Shown: piece by piece, positions 1-8,616 of the stretch
Layout of the letters: the number at the start of each line of letters is the position of its first letter
How positions within the stretch are numbered: the stretch's first letter is position 1
Assembly (NCBI RefSeq): GCF_014648295.1
Contig: NZ_BMQV01000017.1
Span: 1 to 64,000 of the forward strand
Length of the DNA: 64,000 nucleotides
Source: Shewanella saliphila
GTDB taxonomy: Bacteria; Pseudomonadota; Gammaproteobacteria; Enterobacterales; Shewanellaceae
Direction of reading: 5' to 3'
Notes under the pieces: model-generated
Databases searched by the model: none
Told to the model about the DNA's origin: nothing
The model's input: the letters and a program-made list of their open reading frames with translations, nothing else
Program-made: the position numbers and the translations under genes

Positions 1-294
1 AGCTATCGCATCGGCATCAATATAATCATTTTTATTTGTTTTAACGTAAGGTTTAACATATTGGGGAGGGATGAGTTTAACCTCATGACCGAGTGATTGG
101 CATTTTCTTGCCAACCAGTGGGAGCCTCCGCATGACTCCATTGCAATTGTCGTTTTAGGTGTTTGCGACAGAAATTGAATGAGCTTTGGACGACTTAAAT
201 GCTTACGTAATTGTTCACGACCTGTGTGATCGTGCCCAATAAGATGAAAAGAAGATTTGCCTAAATCGATCCCAATTACTTTAATAGTAGTCAT
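1..294 (-). mobile_element. IS110-family transposase/recombinase, N-terminal part (runs off the left edge)
   Basis: The minus strand reads an open frame of 98 codons from an ATG at 294 to the edge of the window. The product is the N-terminal RuvC-like DEDD domain of an IS110-family recombinase. The visible acidic set is D10 (in GIDLGK), E53 (in AMESCGG), and D90, D93 and D95 (in NDYIDADAI), and the HEVKLIPPQYVKPY stretch is typical of the family. These enzymes move the insertion sequence by strand exchange guided, in characterised members, by an element-encoded bridge RNA. The C-terminal Tnp_20 domain with its catalytic Ser lies outside the window, so whether the gene is intact cannot be judged. 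Only about 65 bases of structured DNA separate the start from probable flanking chromosome, which fits an IS1111-like layout better than one with a long 5' end. That subgroup assignment is inference. Confidence 0.88.
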
Positions 295-295
295 G

Positions 296-358
296 ATGGT
301 TCGCCTCTTTGATTAGCCTACCCTAAGTTTAGTTTAGCTTAGGGGTGAGGCGGACCAT
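296..358. repeat. Imperfect inverted repeat at the IS110-family element end
   Basis: ATGGTTCGCCTC at 296-307 pairs with GAGGCGGACCAT at 347-358 (11 of 12 bases). Inside it, CCCTAAG at 321-327 pairs with CTTAGGG at 338-344 around a 10-base loop. The structure starts directly upstream of the transposase ATG and probably is the subterminal inverted repeat or a folded RNA region of the element. The exact element boundary is not visible. Confidence 0.6.
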
Positions 359-365
359 CTAATTA

Positions 366-387
366 AGACCTCATGTGAGGTCTTTTT
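366..387 (+). terminator. Rho-independent terminator without an adjacent plus-strand gene
   Basis: AGACCTC and GAGGTCT form a 7-bp stem around ATGT, followed by a run of five T on the plus strand. No plus-strand gene ends next to it; the sequence before it is the IS110-family element end. It probably terminated a plus-strand gene from which the insertion has separated it. Confidence 0.65.
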
Positions 388-421
388 GTTCATTGCGATG
401 CAATAATTACCCGTGATTGAA

Positions 422-868
422 CTATTCAACGTCCAGCAATGGCCACAACACAATGCAGTCTTCTAGGTATTTTACTTTCATCTCGTTAACCGTTTTACCT
501 TGCACAGAAATACCCGCAGCATGCATCGCCTCTTTACTGCCGGTTAACAGTGGATGCCAGCTAGGTAAACCTTTACCTAAATGTAGACGACGATAAGCAC
601 AGCTATTAGGTAACCAGGTTAATTCGCTGATATTATCTGGTGTAATTGCGGTACATTCTGGTACATATTTAAAACGCTCAATGTAGCGTCGACAGCCGCA
701 GCTCTCACTGTCTAATAAGTGGCAGGCTGCATTGGTGTAATAAAGCTCGTCGGTTTCGTCATCGATTATTTTATTTAAACAACATTTTCCGCAGCCATCA
801 CAAAGTGATTCCCATTGTACAGGTGTCATTTTTTCAAGCGGAGTGGTTGTCCAAAACTGTGTCATCAT
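422..868 (-). CDS. ycgN: YcgN/UPF0260 family cysteine-cluster protein
   Basis: This 148-residue protein matches the YcgN (UPF0260, YkgJ-type cysteine cluster) family in full length. The N-terminal half carries the cluster: LCDGCGKCC near residues 22-30, then ACHLLD and SCGCRRY further on, a set of cysteines suited to binding a metal, probably zinc or an iron-sulfur centre. The family is widespread in Gammaproteobacteria and has no established biochemical role. It is the last gene of a minus-strand group (ycgL, transglycosylase-like, ycgN) beside minCDE, an arrangement known from other Shewanella. Two consecutive ATG codons are possible starts; the difference is one residue. No signal peptide is visible, so it is probably cytoplasmic. 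Confidence 0.9.
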   Translation of the reverse strand: MMTQFWTTTPLEKMTPVQWESLCDGCGKCCLNKIIDDETDELYYTNAACHLLDSESCGCRRYIERFKYVPECTAITPDNISELTWLPNSCAYRRLHLGKGLPSWHPLLTGSKEAMHAAGISVQGKTVNEMKVKYLEDCIVLWPLLDVE

Positions 869-929
869 TGTCTATCTAACTGGCTATTGATTTAAATTTG
901 CCGTTATTTTACACCTAAAACCCTTGTGG

Positions 930-1892
930 TTACTGCTTAATTTTTTCTGAAAGATAGGTTAACGCTAAAGTGTCATGAAATGACGCAGTAAATTGATCTA
1001 ATAGCCTAAAGTTTTCATACACCAAATAAAAACGTCCTTGAGGGCCATCGGGGGCAATAAGTGATGCGTTAATGTCATCTCGTTGCGGTAGGTTATTGCC
1101 ATTATAGCGCCTGAACCCGTATGCCTGCCATTGCGAAAAGGTATGCGTGCTGGCAAGCCCTAACAAGTTTGGATCTAACATCATTGTTGCTTTAACTTGC
1201 CTGCCCCAGGTTGCATCAAACTGCCACCCTTGTTGATTAAGCATATTTGCAGCACTTGCAAAGGCATCTTCTGCGCTGTTCCAAATATCAAACCGGCCAT
1301 CTTTATCGCCATCTACAAGGTAAATCAGCAGTTGAGATGGCATCATTTGCATTTGCCCCATGGCCCCTGTCGATGAGCTTTTGAGTGCATTTACTTCAAA
1401 CTTCTTTTGTTCTATGAGCTTAAGTGCAGCAATAAACTCATTAACATAAAAGAGCTGATTTTCACCATTAAAGGCTAATGACGCCAATACCGATAAAGCA
1501 GGAAACCGACCCGGACGCTCGCCAAAGCGCGAGTTTATTCCCCACAATGCAATAATAAACCGTGGTTGCACTTGGTATTGTTGGCTCAGGTTGTTAAGTA
1601 AGGTTTCATGCTGCTGAAGCATGGCCCTGGCGGTACTGACGCTGATTTCAGGTACCATTTGCGGTATGTAGGTTTCAAGGGTGTGTTGTGAATCGTTATC
1701 GATATTGGCTTTTTTAAATATTTTGATGTCGCCAATTAATCGCTCGGCTAACAGAGGCGATACACCGGCACTGATGGCTTGCTGTTGTAGAGAAAGTAAA
1801 TAATCTTCAAATTGGTGATGGCTATTGTTAGCAACCACCAAATGAGAAGTGAAGAAGTAAATAATTGCGCTTAAAATGATTTTTAGAATCAT
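930..1892 (-). CDS. MltB-like lytic murein transglycosylase homologue with Asn at the catalytic Glu position
   Basis: This 320-residue protein has an N-terminal signal peptide (hydrophobic residues 2-20, probable cleavage near VVA-NN) and an SLT_2 (MltB-type) domain filling the rest. Family landmarks are visible: FIIALWG around 112-118, GAMGQMQMMPS near the middle, and a DGDKDGRFDIWN segment resembling the MltB sodium/calcium site. MltB enzymes cleave peptidoglycan with a single Glu in a GVETRWG motif. Here that stretch reads GINSRFG, so residue 120 is Asn (codon AAC at 1535-1533). A Glu occurs five residues later (GERPG). The protein may therefore be a non-hydrolytic peptidoglycan binder or use another residue. 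The start has an AGGA ribosome binding site six bases upstream. Confidence 0.8.
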   Translation of the reverse strand: MILKIILSAIIYFFTSHLVVANNSHHQFEDYLLSLQQQAISAGVSPLLAERLIGDIKIFKKANIDNDSQHTLETYIPQMVPEISVSTARAMLQQHETLLNNLSQQYQVQPRFIIALWGINSRFGERPGRFPALSVLASLAFNGENQLFYVNEFIAALKLIEQKKFEVNALKSSSTGAMGQMQMMPSQLLIYLVDGDKDGRFDIWNSAEDAFASAANMLNQQGWQFDATWGRQVKATMMLDPNLLGLASTHTFSQWQAYGFRRYNGNNLPQRDDINASLIAPDGPQGRFYLVYENFRLLDQFTASFHDTLALTYLSEKIKQ

Positions 1893-1924
1893 ATGAGTCC
1901 TGTTTACTCCTCAAGAGATTCTGT

Positions 1925-2203
1925 TTATTGTTTAAAACCTATCTCTTGTTTATGTTGATCTAGCAAATTAACGATTGGTGGCGGTATTTGTAAATAAAAG
2001 CCCTTTTCTTCTAACGCGCTTTTAACTTTGTCTATGTCAGCAATACCAAGATGATCACGCTTAGATAACGGGAAAACCATTACTAACATCGGTGTGCCAA
2101 ACATTTCCATTAACGGCTCTGGAACATCATCAAAAACATCACGTTTTTTGACAAAAAGGTATGTATCGGCTTTTCTACTACTTTTATATACTGCACAGAT
2201 CAT
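1925..2203 (-). CDS. ycgL: YcgL domain protein (UPF0745)
   Basis: The product is a 92-residue YcgL-family protein, beginning MICAVYKSSRK and carrying the conserved YLFVKKRD and FGTPMLVMVFPL segments. The frame extends upstream to a TTG at 2242, but the family starts at the ATG at 2203, so that start is chosen although its ribosome binding site is weak. YcgL is a small soluble alpha/beta protein of unknown function found next to minCDE in many Gammaproteobacteria. It is transcribed divergently from minC. The sequence shows no signal peptide or membrane segment. Confidence 0.88.
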   Translation of the reverse strand: MICAVYKSSRKADTYLFVKKRDVFDDVPEPLMEMFGTPMLVMVFPLSKRDHLGIADIDKVKSALEEKGFYLQIPPPIVNLLDQHKQEIGFKQ

Positions 2204-2322
2204 TTTAGTGTAAATTTCCAAAGGTTCAAACTTGATAGTCAACTAAGCACACTATAACATGGTGACTCAAGAAAATAATTGTAAATCAGCCTCTAGCTGA
2301 TGTTTTGGAGAACAATGCCGGG

Positions 2323-2988
2323 ATGGCTAAACAAAATCTCGAATTAAAAGCCACGTCTTTTACATTATCAGTACTGCATATTAATCATCACGATCTTGAC
2401 CTAATCGCAGCTGAATTAGATAACAAACTGGCTCAAGCGCCTCAATTTTTTCTGGGTGCACCTCTGGTCTTAAACCTGTCTGCCATCCAGCATACTCAAA
2501 TTGATTTTTACGCCCTCAAGCAATTATTAACTGACCGAAATTTAATTATTGTTGGCATAACCGATGCCAGCAAGGAACAAATAGAACAAGCCAAAGAGAT
2601 GGCGATTGCGGTGGTAAAGTCTGGCAAACAAGCGCCCAAAGCTGAGTTACCCAAACGCGCCACTAAAATTGTTAAGCAAAATGTGCGTTCTGGCCAACAA
2701 ATATACGCACAAAATGCTGATTTAATCATTTTTGGTGCAGTTGGTAATGGCGCTGAAGTCATTGCTGATGGTAGCATTCATATCTATGGAGCCTTGCGTG
2801 GCAAAGCCATGGCAGGTGCTGCGGGTGATAATCAAAGTGTGATTATTGCAAACTCGCTAGAAGCAGAATTAGTGTCGATTGCAGGACAGTATTGGTTAAC
2901 AGAACATTTACAACAATACGCTCTCAATCAAAGAGGTTGTGTCCGCCTTGATGGCGAGTCTCTCACTGTAGAATCATTGCCCCAATAA
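2323..2988 (+). CDS. minC: Septum site-determining protein MinC
   Basis: MinC (221 residues) blocks FtsZ assembly away from midcell and is recruited to the membrane by MinD. The N-terminal FtsZ-inhibiting domain covers about residues 1-100, followed by a basic Pro/Lys linker ([14 protein letters not shown]). The C-terminal beta-helix domain is recognised by [18 protein letters not shown] and [13 protein letters not shown]. The open frame begins at a TTG at 2305, but the ATG at 2323 gives the family-typical [13 protein letters not shown] start. A GGAG lies 12 bases upstream of it, and a nearer ATG at 2315 is out of frame. It is the first gene of minCDE. Confidence 0.95.
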   Translation: MAKQNLELKATSFTLSVLHINHHDLDLIAAELDNKLAQAPQFFLGAPLVLNLSAIQHTQIDFYALKQLLTDRNLIIVGITDASKEQIEQAKEMAIAVVKSGKQAPKAELPKRATKIVKQNVRSGQQIYAQNADLIIFGAVGNGAEVIADGSIHIYGALRGKAMAGAAGDNQSVIIANSLEAELVSIAGQYWLTEHLQQYALNQRGCVRLDGESLTVESLPQ

Positions 2989-3015
2989 TTGGCAAATAAA
3001 AGGATATAAAACAAA

Positions 3016-3825
3016 ATGGCGCAAATTATTGTTGTCACATCAGGTAAAGGCGGTGTGGGGAAAACAACATCCAGTGCTGCAATTGCCACTGGATTAGCCT
3101 TAAAAGGCAAAAAAACCGTCGTTATCGACTTTGACATTGGCTTGCGTAACCTTGATTTAATTATGGGTTGCGAACGTCGTGTAGTATATGACTTTGTTAA
3201 CGTCATTAATGGCGAAGCCAATTTAAATCAGGCATTAATTAAAGATAAACGCTGTGATAAATTGTTTATCTTACCCGCCTCGCAAACGCGCGACAAAGAC
3301 GCCTTAACCAAAGAAGGTGTTGGCCGTGTATTAGACGATTTAGCCAAAGATTTTGACTACATTGTGTGTGACTCACCTGCTGGGATTGAACAAGGCGCAA
3401 TGATGGCGCTGTATTTTGCCGATATAGCCATTGTGACCACTAACCCAGAAGTCAGCTCTGTGCGCGATTCAGACCGTATTCTAGGGATGTTACAAAGCCG
3501 TTCTCGCCGTGCAGAACAATCACTTGAGCCGATTAAAGAATATTTACTGCTGACGCGTTATTCTCCTGCTAGAGTAAAAACAGGCGAGATGCTTGGCGTT
3601 GAAGATGTGAAAGAAATTTTAGCGATTGAACTGCTTGGGGTTATTCCTGAGTCACAATCAGTACTTAAAGCATCAAACTCTGGTGTGCCGGTTATTATTG
3701 ATCAAGAGAGCGATGCCGGTTTAGCCTACAGTGATACTGTCGCGCGTTTATTGGGCGAAGATGTACCGGTTCGATTTATAACAGAAGAAAAAAAGGGATT
3801 CCTTAAAAGGATATTTGGTAGCTAA
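3016..3825 (+). CDS. minD: Septum site-determining ATPase MinD
   Basis: MinD (269 residues) is the membrane-cycling ATPase of the Min oscillator; it binds MinC and is stimulated by MinE. The deviant Walker A motif GKGGVGKTT lies at residues 10-18. [10 protein letters not shown] follows as the switch region and DSPAGIE as Walker B. The extreme C-terminus ([13 protein letters not shown]) is the amphipathic membrane-targeting helix. The gene follows minC by 27 bases with an AAAAGGA ribosome binding site and precedes minE by two bases, so the three are probably one transcript. Confidence 0.97.
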   Translation: MAQIIVVTSGKGGVGKTTSSAAIATGLALKGKKTVVIDFDIGLRNLDLIMGCERRVVYDFVNVINGEANLNQALIKDKRCDKLFILPASQTRDKDALTKEGVGRVLDDLAKDFDYIVCDSPAGIEQGAMMALYFADIAIVTTNPEVSSVRDSDRILGMLQSRSRRAEQSLEPIKEYLLLTRYSPARVKTGEMLGVEDVKEILAIELLGVIPESQSVLKASNSGVPVIIDQESDAGLAYSDTVARLLGEDVPVRFITEEKKGFLKRIFGS

Positions 3826-3827
3826 CT

Positions 3828-4088
3828 ATGTCGATACTTGATTATTTCAGAAGCAATAAAAAAACCAATACCGCATCGTTGGCGAAGGAAAGGTTGCAAA
3901 TTATTGTGGCTCATCAGCGTGGAGAGCGCGGTGCCCCCGATTACTTCCCAAAGATGAAACAAGAAATCATTGAAGTGATCCGTAAATATGTGCAGATATC
4001 AGATGACCAGGTGTCTGTGCAACTCGACCAAAACGATGATAATTTATCGGTATTAGAACTTAACGTCACGCTGCCCGAGTCTAAGTAA
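3828..4088 (+). CDS. minE: Cell division topological specificity factor MinE
   Basis: MinE (86 residues) stimulates MinD ATPase and restricts MinC/MinD to the poles. The N-terminal anti-MinCD segment contains [11 protein letters not shown], the contact helix or strand for MinD. The C-terminal dimerisation part contains [17 protein letters not shown] and the final beta strand LELNVTLPE. Length is normal for the family. It is the last gene of minCDE, two bases after minD, and is followed by a terminator at 4149. Confidence 0.96.
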   Translation: MSILDYFRSNKKTNTASLAKERLQIIVAHQRGERGAPDYFPKMKQEIIEVIRKYVQISDDQVSVQLDQNDDNLSVLELNVTLPESK

Positions 4089-4148
4089 CTTAAGCAGCCA
4101 ATAAGTCACCTAATTGTTGGGTCATTAATACCTCAAAATTCGTTTGAT

Positions 4149-4186
4149 AAAAAAGGATACTGGCATAATGCGAGTATCCTTTTTTT
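4149..4186. terminator. Bidirectional terminator between minE and rnd
   Basis: AAAAAGGATACT and AGTATCCTTTTT form a strong stem with A and T runs on both sides. It can end minCDE on the plus strand and rnd on the minus strand, which converge here. Confidence 0.85.
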
Positions 4187-4200
4187 ATTGGTATTAGGGC

Positions 4201-5313
4201 CTAACCAAAGCGCACATCTGCCAGTAAATCTTTTACCAATTCACCGCGCCAACCACTTAACAATAATGGCGTTGCAGTTTGCTTGTTATGATAAAGCCAA
4301 AGTAAATATTCATGTATATGACGTTTTGCCCCCACAAACTCAAGTGATACGGCCTCACGCTCGCATAATTCGGTTAAACGATTTTTAACGTCCTTAAAGG
4401 CCGACTTGTATCCTGATTTAAGCGCAACAATATCAACCACCTCAGGTAAGTGAGTTAAGTCGGCGGTTGCCATTACACTCAATAACTCTTTGCCATGAAT
4501 CCGTTTTTCTTGCTCAGTTAAATCGGTTAAACGGTTTAACTCAGTTAGGGTGGTCGGCTGTTTTTTCGCTAACGCAATTAATGCATGATCTTTTACCACA
4601 AAACCCAACGCTAAATTGCGATTAACGGCTTTATTTAAACGCCACTTTGCTAACACTTTTAAGTAGGCTAATTGCTGGCTATTTAATTGAAAAGCATTTT
4701 TCACTTTCAGATAAATTGTGTCGCCGTCAGGTAATGACATCCGTCCTTCGGTCATGCGCTGCCCTTCTTCAAAAAGCCAGGCTTCACGCTGGCTTTCAGC
4801 GAGCTTTTGTTGAAGTTGCGGATAGAGCTTATATAAATAATACACATCGTTTGCAGCGTACTGCAGCTGCGCCTCAGTCAATGGGCGTTTCATCCAATCA
4901 GTACGAGATTCGCCTTTATCAATTTCAACTTGCAAGCAAGCGTCAACGAGCTTGGCATAACCTAAACCGTGGCCTAATCCTGCAAGACTGGCTGCAATTT
5001 GGCTGTCAAATAGCGGGCTTGGCTGACACTCACCATAATGGGCAAACACTTCAAGGTCTTCGCTGCATGAATGTACTAACTTCACAATCTGTTGGTTGGT
5101 GAGTAATTGCCAAAAGGGACTGAGATCGGTAATTGCAACAGGGTCGATTAACGCTAAGGTTTTACCATCATAAGCTTGGATAAGCCCTAATTTGGCATAG
5201 TAGGTTCGAGTGCGGACAAATTCAGTATCAAGTACCAATAAGGTGCTCTGTTGGTACTGCTCAACTAATGATAAAAGGCTGGCATCATCACAGATATATT
5301 CAAACGTTAACAA
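4201..5313 (-). CDS. rnd: Ribonuclease D
   Basis: RNase D is a 3'-5' exoribonuclease that trims tRNA precursors and other small RNAs. The DEDDy exonuclease site is visible: LVLDTEF near residue 30 (D and E), LVHSCSEDLEVF (D), and YAANDVYYLY (Tyr and D). An HRDC domain follows around residues 210-290. The frame extends upstream as a hydrophobic stretch unlike the family. The TTG at 5313 is preceded by GGAG with a six-base spacer and gives the expected LLTFEYICDD start, so the protein is 370 residues. fadD lies directly upstream, but a terminator separates the two genes. Confidence 0.93.
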   Translation of the reverse strand: MLTFEYICDDASLLSLVEQYQQSTLLVLDTEFVRTRTYYAKLGLIQAYDGKTLALIDPVAITDLSPFWQLLTNQQIVKLVHSCSEDLEVFAHYGECQPSPLFDSQIAASLAGLGHGLGYAKLVDACLQVEIDKGESRTDWMKRPLTEAQLQYAANDVYYLYKLYPQLQQKLAESQREAWLFEEGQRMTEGRMSLPDGDTIYLKVKNAFQLNSQQLAYLKVLAKWRLNKAVNRNLALGFVVKDHALIALAKKQPTTLTELNRLTDLTEQEKRIHGKELLSVMATADLTHLPEVVDIVALKSGYKSAFKDVKNRLTELCEREAVSLEFVGAKRHIHEYLLWLYHNKQTATPLLLSGWRGELVKDLLADVRFG

Positions 5314-5352
5314 AATAAGCTCCGCTAAAAATACAAATGGGGAAAAACACCA

Positions 5353-5380
5353 ATAAAAAAGCCGGCTCAATTGCCGGCTA
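5353..5380 (-). terminator. Terminator after fadD
   Basis: On the minus strand AGCCGGC and GCCGGCT form a 7-bp GC-rich stem followed by TTTTTTATT. It lies just behind the fadD stop and before rnd. Confidence 0.85.
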
Positions 5381-5385
5381 TCATT

Positions 5386-7059
5386 TTATGCTTTGTTAAC
5401 TTCATCTCGAAGTTGTCGGCGTAAAATTTTACCCACATTCGTTTTTGGTAATTCGTCCCTAAATTCTACCAGCTTAGGTACTTTATATCCCGTTAAATGA
5501 TGCCGGCAATGCTTAATTAGATCTTCTTCGGTCAAAGATTTATCATTGGCAACCACAAACACTTTGACTAATTCTCCACTTGCTTCATGAGGTACGCCTA
5601 CAGCGGCCACTTCAATCACCTTAGGATGCAACGCAACGACCTCTTCAACTTCATTCGGGAATACGTTAAAGCCAGACACTAAAATCATGTCTTTTTTACG
5701 GTCAACAATAAAGAAAAAGCCCTTTTCGTCCATGTAACCGATATCACCTGTTGCGAGCCAGCCGTCTTTGTCGATAACTTTTGATGTTTCTTCAGGACGT
5801 TGCCAATAGCCTTGCATAATTTGTGGGCCTTTTGCGAATAACTCGCCTGTTTCGCCTTGGGCTAATACATTACCATCATCATCACGTACTTGAATGAAGG
5901 TTGACGGAGCAGGGAAACCAATCGAGCCATTATAACCGTCTAAATTATAAGGGCAGCAAGTCACAAGCGGTGATGCCTCAGTTAAACCATAACCTTCGAG
6001 TAAGCGGGTTTGAGTAATTTTTTGCCACTTGTCAGCCACTGCACGCTGTACGGCCATACCGCCACCAATTGAAAACTTTAACCGTGAAAAGTCTAACTGG
6101 GTAAACTCTTCATTGTTCACTAAGGCATTAAATAGCGTGTTCACCCCAGTTAAGGCAGTAAATGGGTATTTTTTCAGCTCGCTGACAAACGCGGGAATAT
6201 CACGTGGGTTGGTGATTAACAGGTTTTTGCTGCCTTTGTGTAAAAACAGTAAGCAGTTCACTGTTAACGCAAAAATATGATAAAGCGGCAATGCGGTAAC
6301 CACAAATTCAACACCGTCATTTAATGCCGGTGAATAGGCGCCATTGGCTTGCAACACATTGCTGACCACATTTTTATGGCTGAGCATCGCCCCTTTTGAC
6401 ACACCGGTGGTACCGCCGGTGTACTGTAAAAATGCTAAATCATCACCATTGATGTCTGCTTTAATGTATTGCAAACGGCGACCTTTGCTTAACGATTCTC
6501 GAAACGATAAGGCATGTGGCAAATGGTATTTAGGTACCAACCTTTTGATGTACTTAACGACAAAATTAACCAGGGTACGTTTAGGCGCACTGAGCTGATC
6601 GCCTAAGCTGGTAATGATGACCGATTCTACTGGGGTTTGATCAACCACTTCTTCTAAGGTGTTAGCAAAGTTTGATACCACAACAATGGCTTTTGCGCCC
6701 GAGTCGATTAATTGATGCTTTAGCTCACGGGGGGTATAAAGTGGATTAACATTCACCACCACCATTCCAGCGCGTAAAATGCCAAATAATGCAATTGGGT
6801 ATTGCAGCAAATTGGGCATCATAATGGCAACACGATCACCTTTATTTAAGTGCAAATCATTTTGTAAGTAGGCCGCAAATGCGCGACTGCGCTCTTCAAG
6901 TTTGCGATAAGTCATCGTCGCACCCATGTTGATAAATGCAGCTTGATCGGCATACTTTGCCACTGAATCTTCAAACATGTGTACTAAAGAACTATATTGA
7001 GATGGGTCGATTTCGGCCGGAACTTGTTCAGGCAGGTGATTAATCCAAGGCTGGTCCAC
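5386..7059 (-). CDS. fadD: Long-chain fatty acid--CoA ligase FadD
   Basis: FadD activates long-chain fatty acids to acyl-CoA through an acyl-adenylate, using ATP, at the inner face of the cytoplasmic membrane during fatty acid uptake. The 557-residue protein has the ATP/AMP signature [12 protein letters not shown] at residues 213-224, YGLTEASPL near 355, the [20 protein letters not shown] linker region, and the catalytic C-terminal Lys in [10 protein letters not shown]. The start is GTG at 7059 with AGGAG seven bases upstream. Gene order with rnd downstream and tsaB and yoaA further upstream matches the E. coli arrangement. No clear FadR-type operator was recognised upstream. Confidence 0.95.
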   Translation of the reverse strand: MDQPWINHLPEQVPAEIDPSQYSSLVHMFEDSVAKYADQAAFINMGATMTYRKLEERSRAFAAYLQNDLHLNKGDRVAIMMPNLLQYPIALFGILRAGMVVVNVNPLYTPRELKHQLIDSGAKAIVVVSNFANTLEEVVDQTPVESVIITSLGDQLSAPKRTLVNFVVKYIKRLVPKYHLPHALSFRESLSKGRRLQYIKADINGDDLAFLQYTGGTTGVSKGAMLSHKNVVSNVLQANGAYSPALNDGVEFVVTALPLYHIFALTVNCLLFLHKGSKNLLITNPRDIPAFVSELKKYPFTALTGVNTLFNALVNNEEFTQLDFSRLKFSIGGGMAVQRAVADKWQKITQTRLLEGYGLTEASPLVTCCPYNLDGYNGSIGFPAPSTFIQVRDDDGNVLAQGETGELFAKGPQIMQGYWQRPEETSKVIDKDGWLATGDIGYMDEKGFFFIVDRKKDMILVSGFNVFPNEVEEVVALHPKVIEVAAVGVPHEASGELVKVFVVANDKSLTEEDLIKHCRHHLTGYKVPKLVEFRDELPKTNVGKILRRQLRDEVNKA

Positions 7060-7286
7060 AGGTGTCTCCTAATAAATCCCACTGTGCTAAGACGTGCATT
7101 CCCCGTCAGTGGTAAAATTTTTAGCGACTGCGTATCATTAATATTGTTATCGCAGGCTTTTATGTTACTTATAATGAAAAATGCTAATGACAAACTGCCG
7201 TGACAAAAATCATACAAGCGTTTTAATTTTTGACCATAATCACATAAATGAAATCAAAATAACAGCGATTTCAGTAGCCATAAGCA

Positions 7287-8174
7287 CTAATTTAGAACAA
7301 AAGCTCCAATCGTTTCTGCGACCTGGTTAGCATTCCCCATATGTAGGTGATGATCGCCAGCTAATGTTACCATTTTAATGTCGCTAAACCAGGTATTTGC
7401 ATGTTGTTCTGTCAGGGTAAGCTGTTTATAGCCATCTTGGGCAGCGATAAATAACGTTGGGGTATTACTGATGGTCATTAATCCATCAACCTGTTCAAAA
7501 GTAAAACGATTTAATGAATCTAACTTTAATCTAGGATCACTTCGCCAGGCACATTTTCCATCAACGAGTTGCATATTTCGCGCAGTAATCATCTCGCACC
7601 AAGGCAGTGCCAGCCCAGTTAATTGATGGCGGGCCTGAATGGCAACATCCGTCGAAGAATACGTAGGAGTGGGCCGAGATAATTGCTGATTAAAACGTTG
7701 CTGTTGCTGTAACCCCTTATGTAGCCTAGTTTTAGCATTAATAGCAGACTCAAATAATGGCGCTAGGGCTTCAATTAAAATCAACTTTTCAATATTGTCT
7801 CCCATGCACGCATTATAAGCCGATGCCACAATGCCCCCTAACGAATGACCTATCACATTGATGGGTTGTTTTTCTTGGCTAAGCGATTGAATAACAGCAT
7901 GTAAGTCATAAATGTAATCAATCCAGTGCAGCGGATAATGCCCTGGACGGTGGTCTGATAAACCATGCCCAGGCCAATCAATGCAGATTAATTGATATTG
8001 ATTAAGTAGTCCCTGCTGCTCAAAAGCTTGTGCCAAAGGAATAAAACTGTCTACGTTGTCTAACCAACCATGCAATGCCAACAGAATCGGCTTATCTTTT
8101 TGGCCATAACGCTTTGCTGCAAGGGTAATATGCGCCAAAGGTAATTGAAATTCAGTTGAATTCAGAGTCAGCAT
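7287..8174 (-). CDS. Alpha/beta-hydrolase fold protein
   Basis: This 295-residue protein has the alpha/beta-hydrolase layout: the oxyanion HGWLDN segment at 35-40, the nucleophile elbow GHSLGG at 109-114 (Ser111), and a catalytic His in GDHHLHMGN near the C-terminus. No signal peptide is visible, so it is probably a cytoplasmic esterase or thioesterase-like enzyme. The substrate cannot be told from sequence. It lies upstream of fadD on the same strand with a gap of about 230 bases, and genes of this type sit beside fadD in other Shewanella, which suggests but does not prove a link with lipid metabolism. The start has AAGGTGAG six bases upstream. A MITE-like element occupies the DNA just upstream. 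Confidence 0.85.
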   Translation of the reverse strand: MLTLNSTEFQLPLAHITLAAKRYGQKDKPILLALHGWLDNVDSFIPLAQAFEQQGLLNQYQLICIDWPGHGLSDHRPGHYPLHWIDYIYDLHAVIQSLSQEKQPINVIGHSLGGIVASAYNACMGDNIEKLILIEALAPLFESAINAKTRLHKGLQQQQRFNQQLSRPTPTYSSTDVAIQARHQLTGLALPWCEMITARNMQLVDGKCAWRSDPRLKLDSLNRFTFEQVDGLMTISNTPTLFIAAQDGYKQLTLTEQHANTWFSDIKMVTLAGDHHLHMGNANQVAETIGAFVLN

Positions 8175-8259
8175 ACTTGGCTCACCTTTATGTGTAAAAC
8201 GACATTGGATGGAGTAAAGAGTTGGAACAGAGACAGCGCATTTACAGGCATAGACCCTA

Positions 8260-8536
8260 GGGGCTGTTGATCTTTCAAGGTTGTTTTTGCAGCGAATTGT
8301 TGGCCATTACTCGCATTTACAACTGCGCGGCAGAGACTTTGAGGTGTAGTTATTCTACATAAAAAAGTCGATAACTCAGTAAAAATGGCCAACAAACGCT
8401 GCCCGAAGGATTCGGCTAAAAACGTTTTACTCTTTGTTGAAAGGATTTTGCTTAGATGACTAGGCATCAATCCATTCGCCTCGATTAAAAGGTTTTTAAC
8501 TCGAATAAAATTCAACCAGCAAAAATCAACAGCCCC
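8260..8536. mobile_element. MITE-like palindromic element flanked by TA
   Basis: A 277-base stretch begins GGGGCTGTTGATCTTTC and ends with its inverted copy (reading in from the right end: GGGGCTGTTGATTTTTG), 16 of 17 bases matching. A TA dinucleotide flanks it on both sides (8258-8259 and 8537-8538), as expected for a target-site duplication of IS630/mariner-type transposition. Inside, 8289-8308 and 8384-8402 form a second imperfect inverted repeat around TTGTTGGCCATT, with a small GTAG/CTAC hairpin at its tip (8346-8358). No transposase is encoded. A 138-codon open frame on the minus strand spans the element and its flanks and is probably fortuitous. Confidence 0.75.
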
Positions 8537-8562
8537 TAATAAATGATCAATGAGGAAATCAT

Positions 8563-8610
8563 TTAAATAAAAGGGATAACCCACTTCATAAACACAGTGT
8601 GTTATCCCTT
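8563..8610 (-). terminator. Terminator after the exported methyltransferase gene
   Basis: On the minus strand AAGGGATAAC (8610-8601) pairs with GTTATCCCTT (8580-8571), followed by TTATTTAAAT. It lies just behind the methyltransferase stop, so the hydrolase downstream probably has its own promoter. Confidence 0.7.
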
Positions 8611-8616
8611 AGCCGC

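Noticed and set aside
2508..2777. Antisense frame inside minC
   Set aside because: Shadow of the conserved minC gene on the opposite strand with no ribosome binding site or known homologue.
4188..4388. Plus-strand frame over the end of rnd
   Set aside because: Shadow of rnd and begins in the terminator; no coding support.
8168..8584. 138-codon open frame on the minus strand
   Set aside because: It spans the MITE-like element and both flanks and overlaps the hydrolase start. The element's inverted repeats, not coding pressure, explain the sequence; no domain is recognisable.
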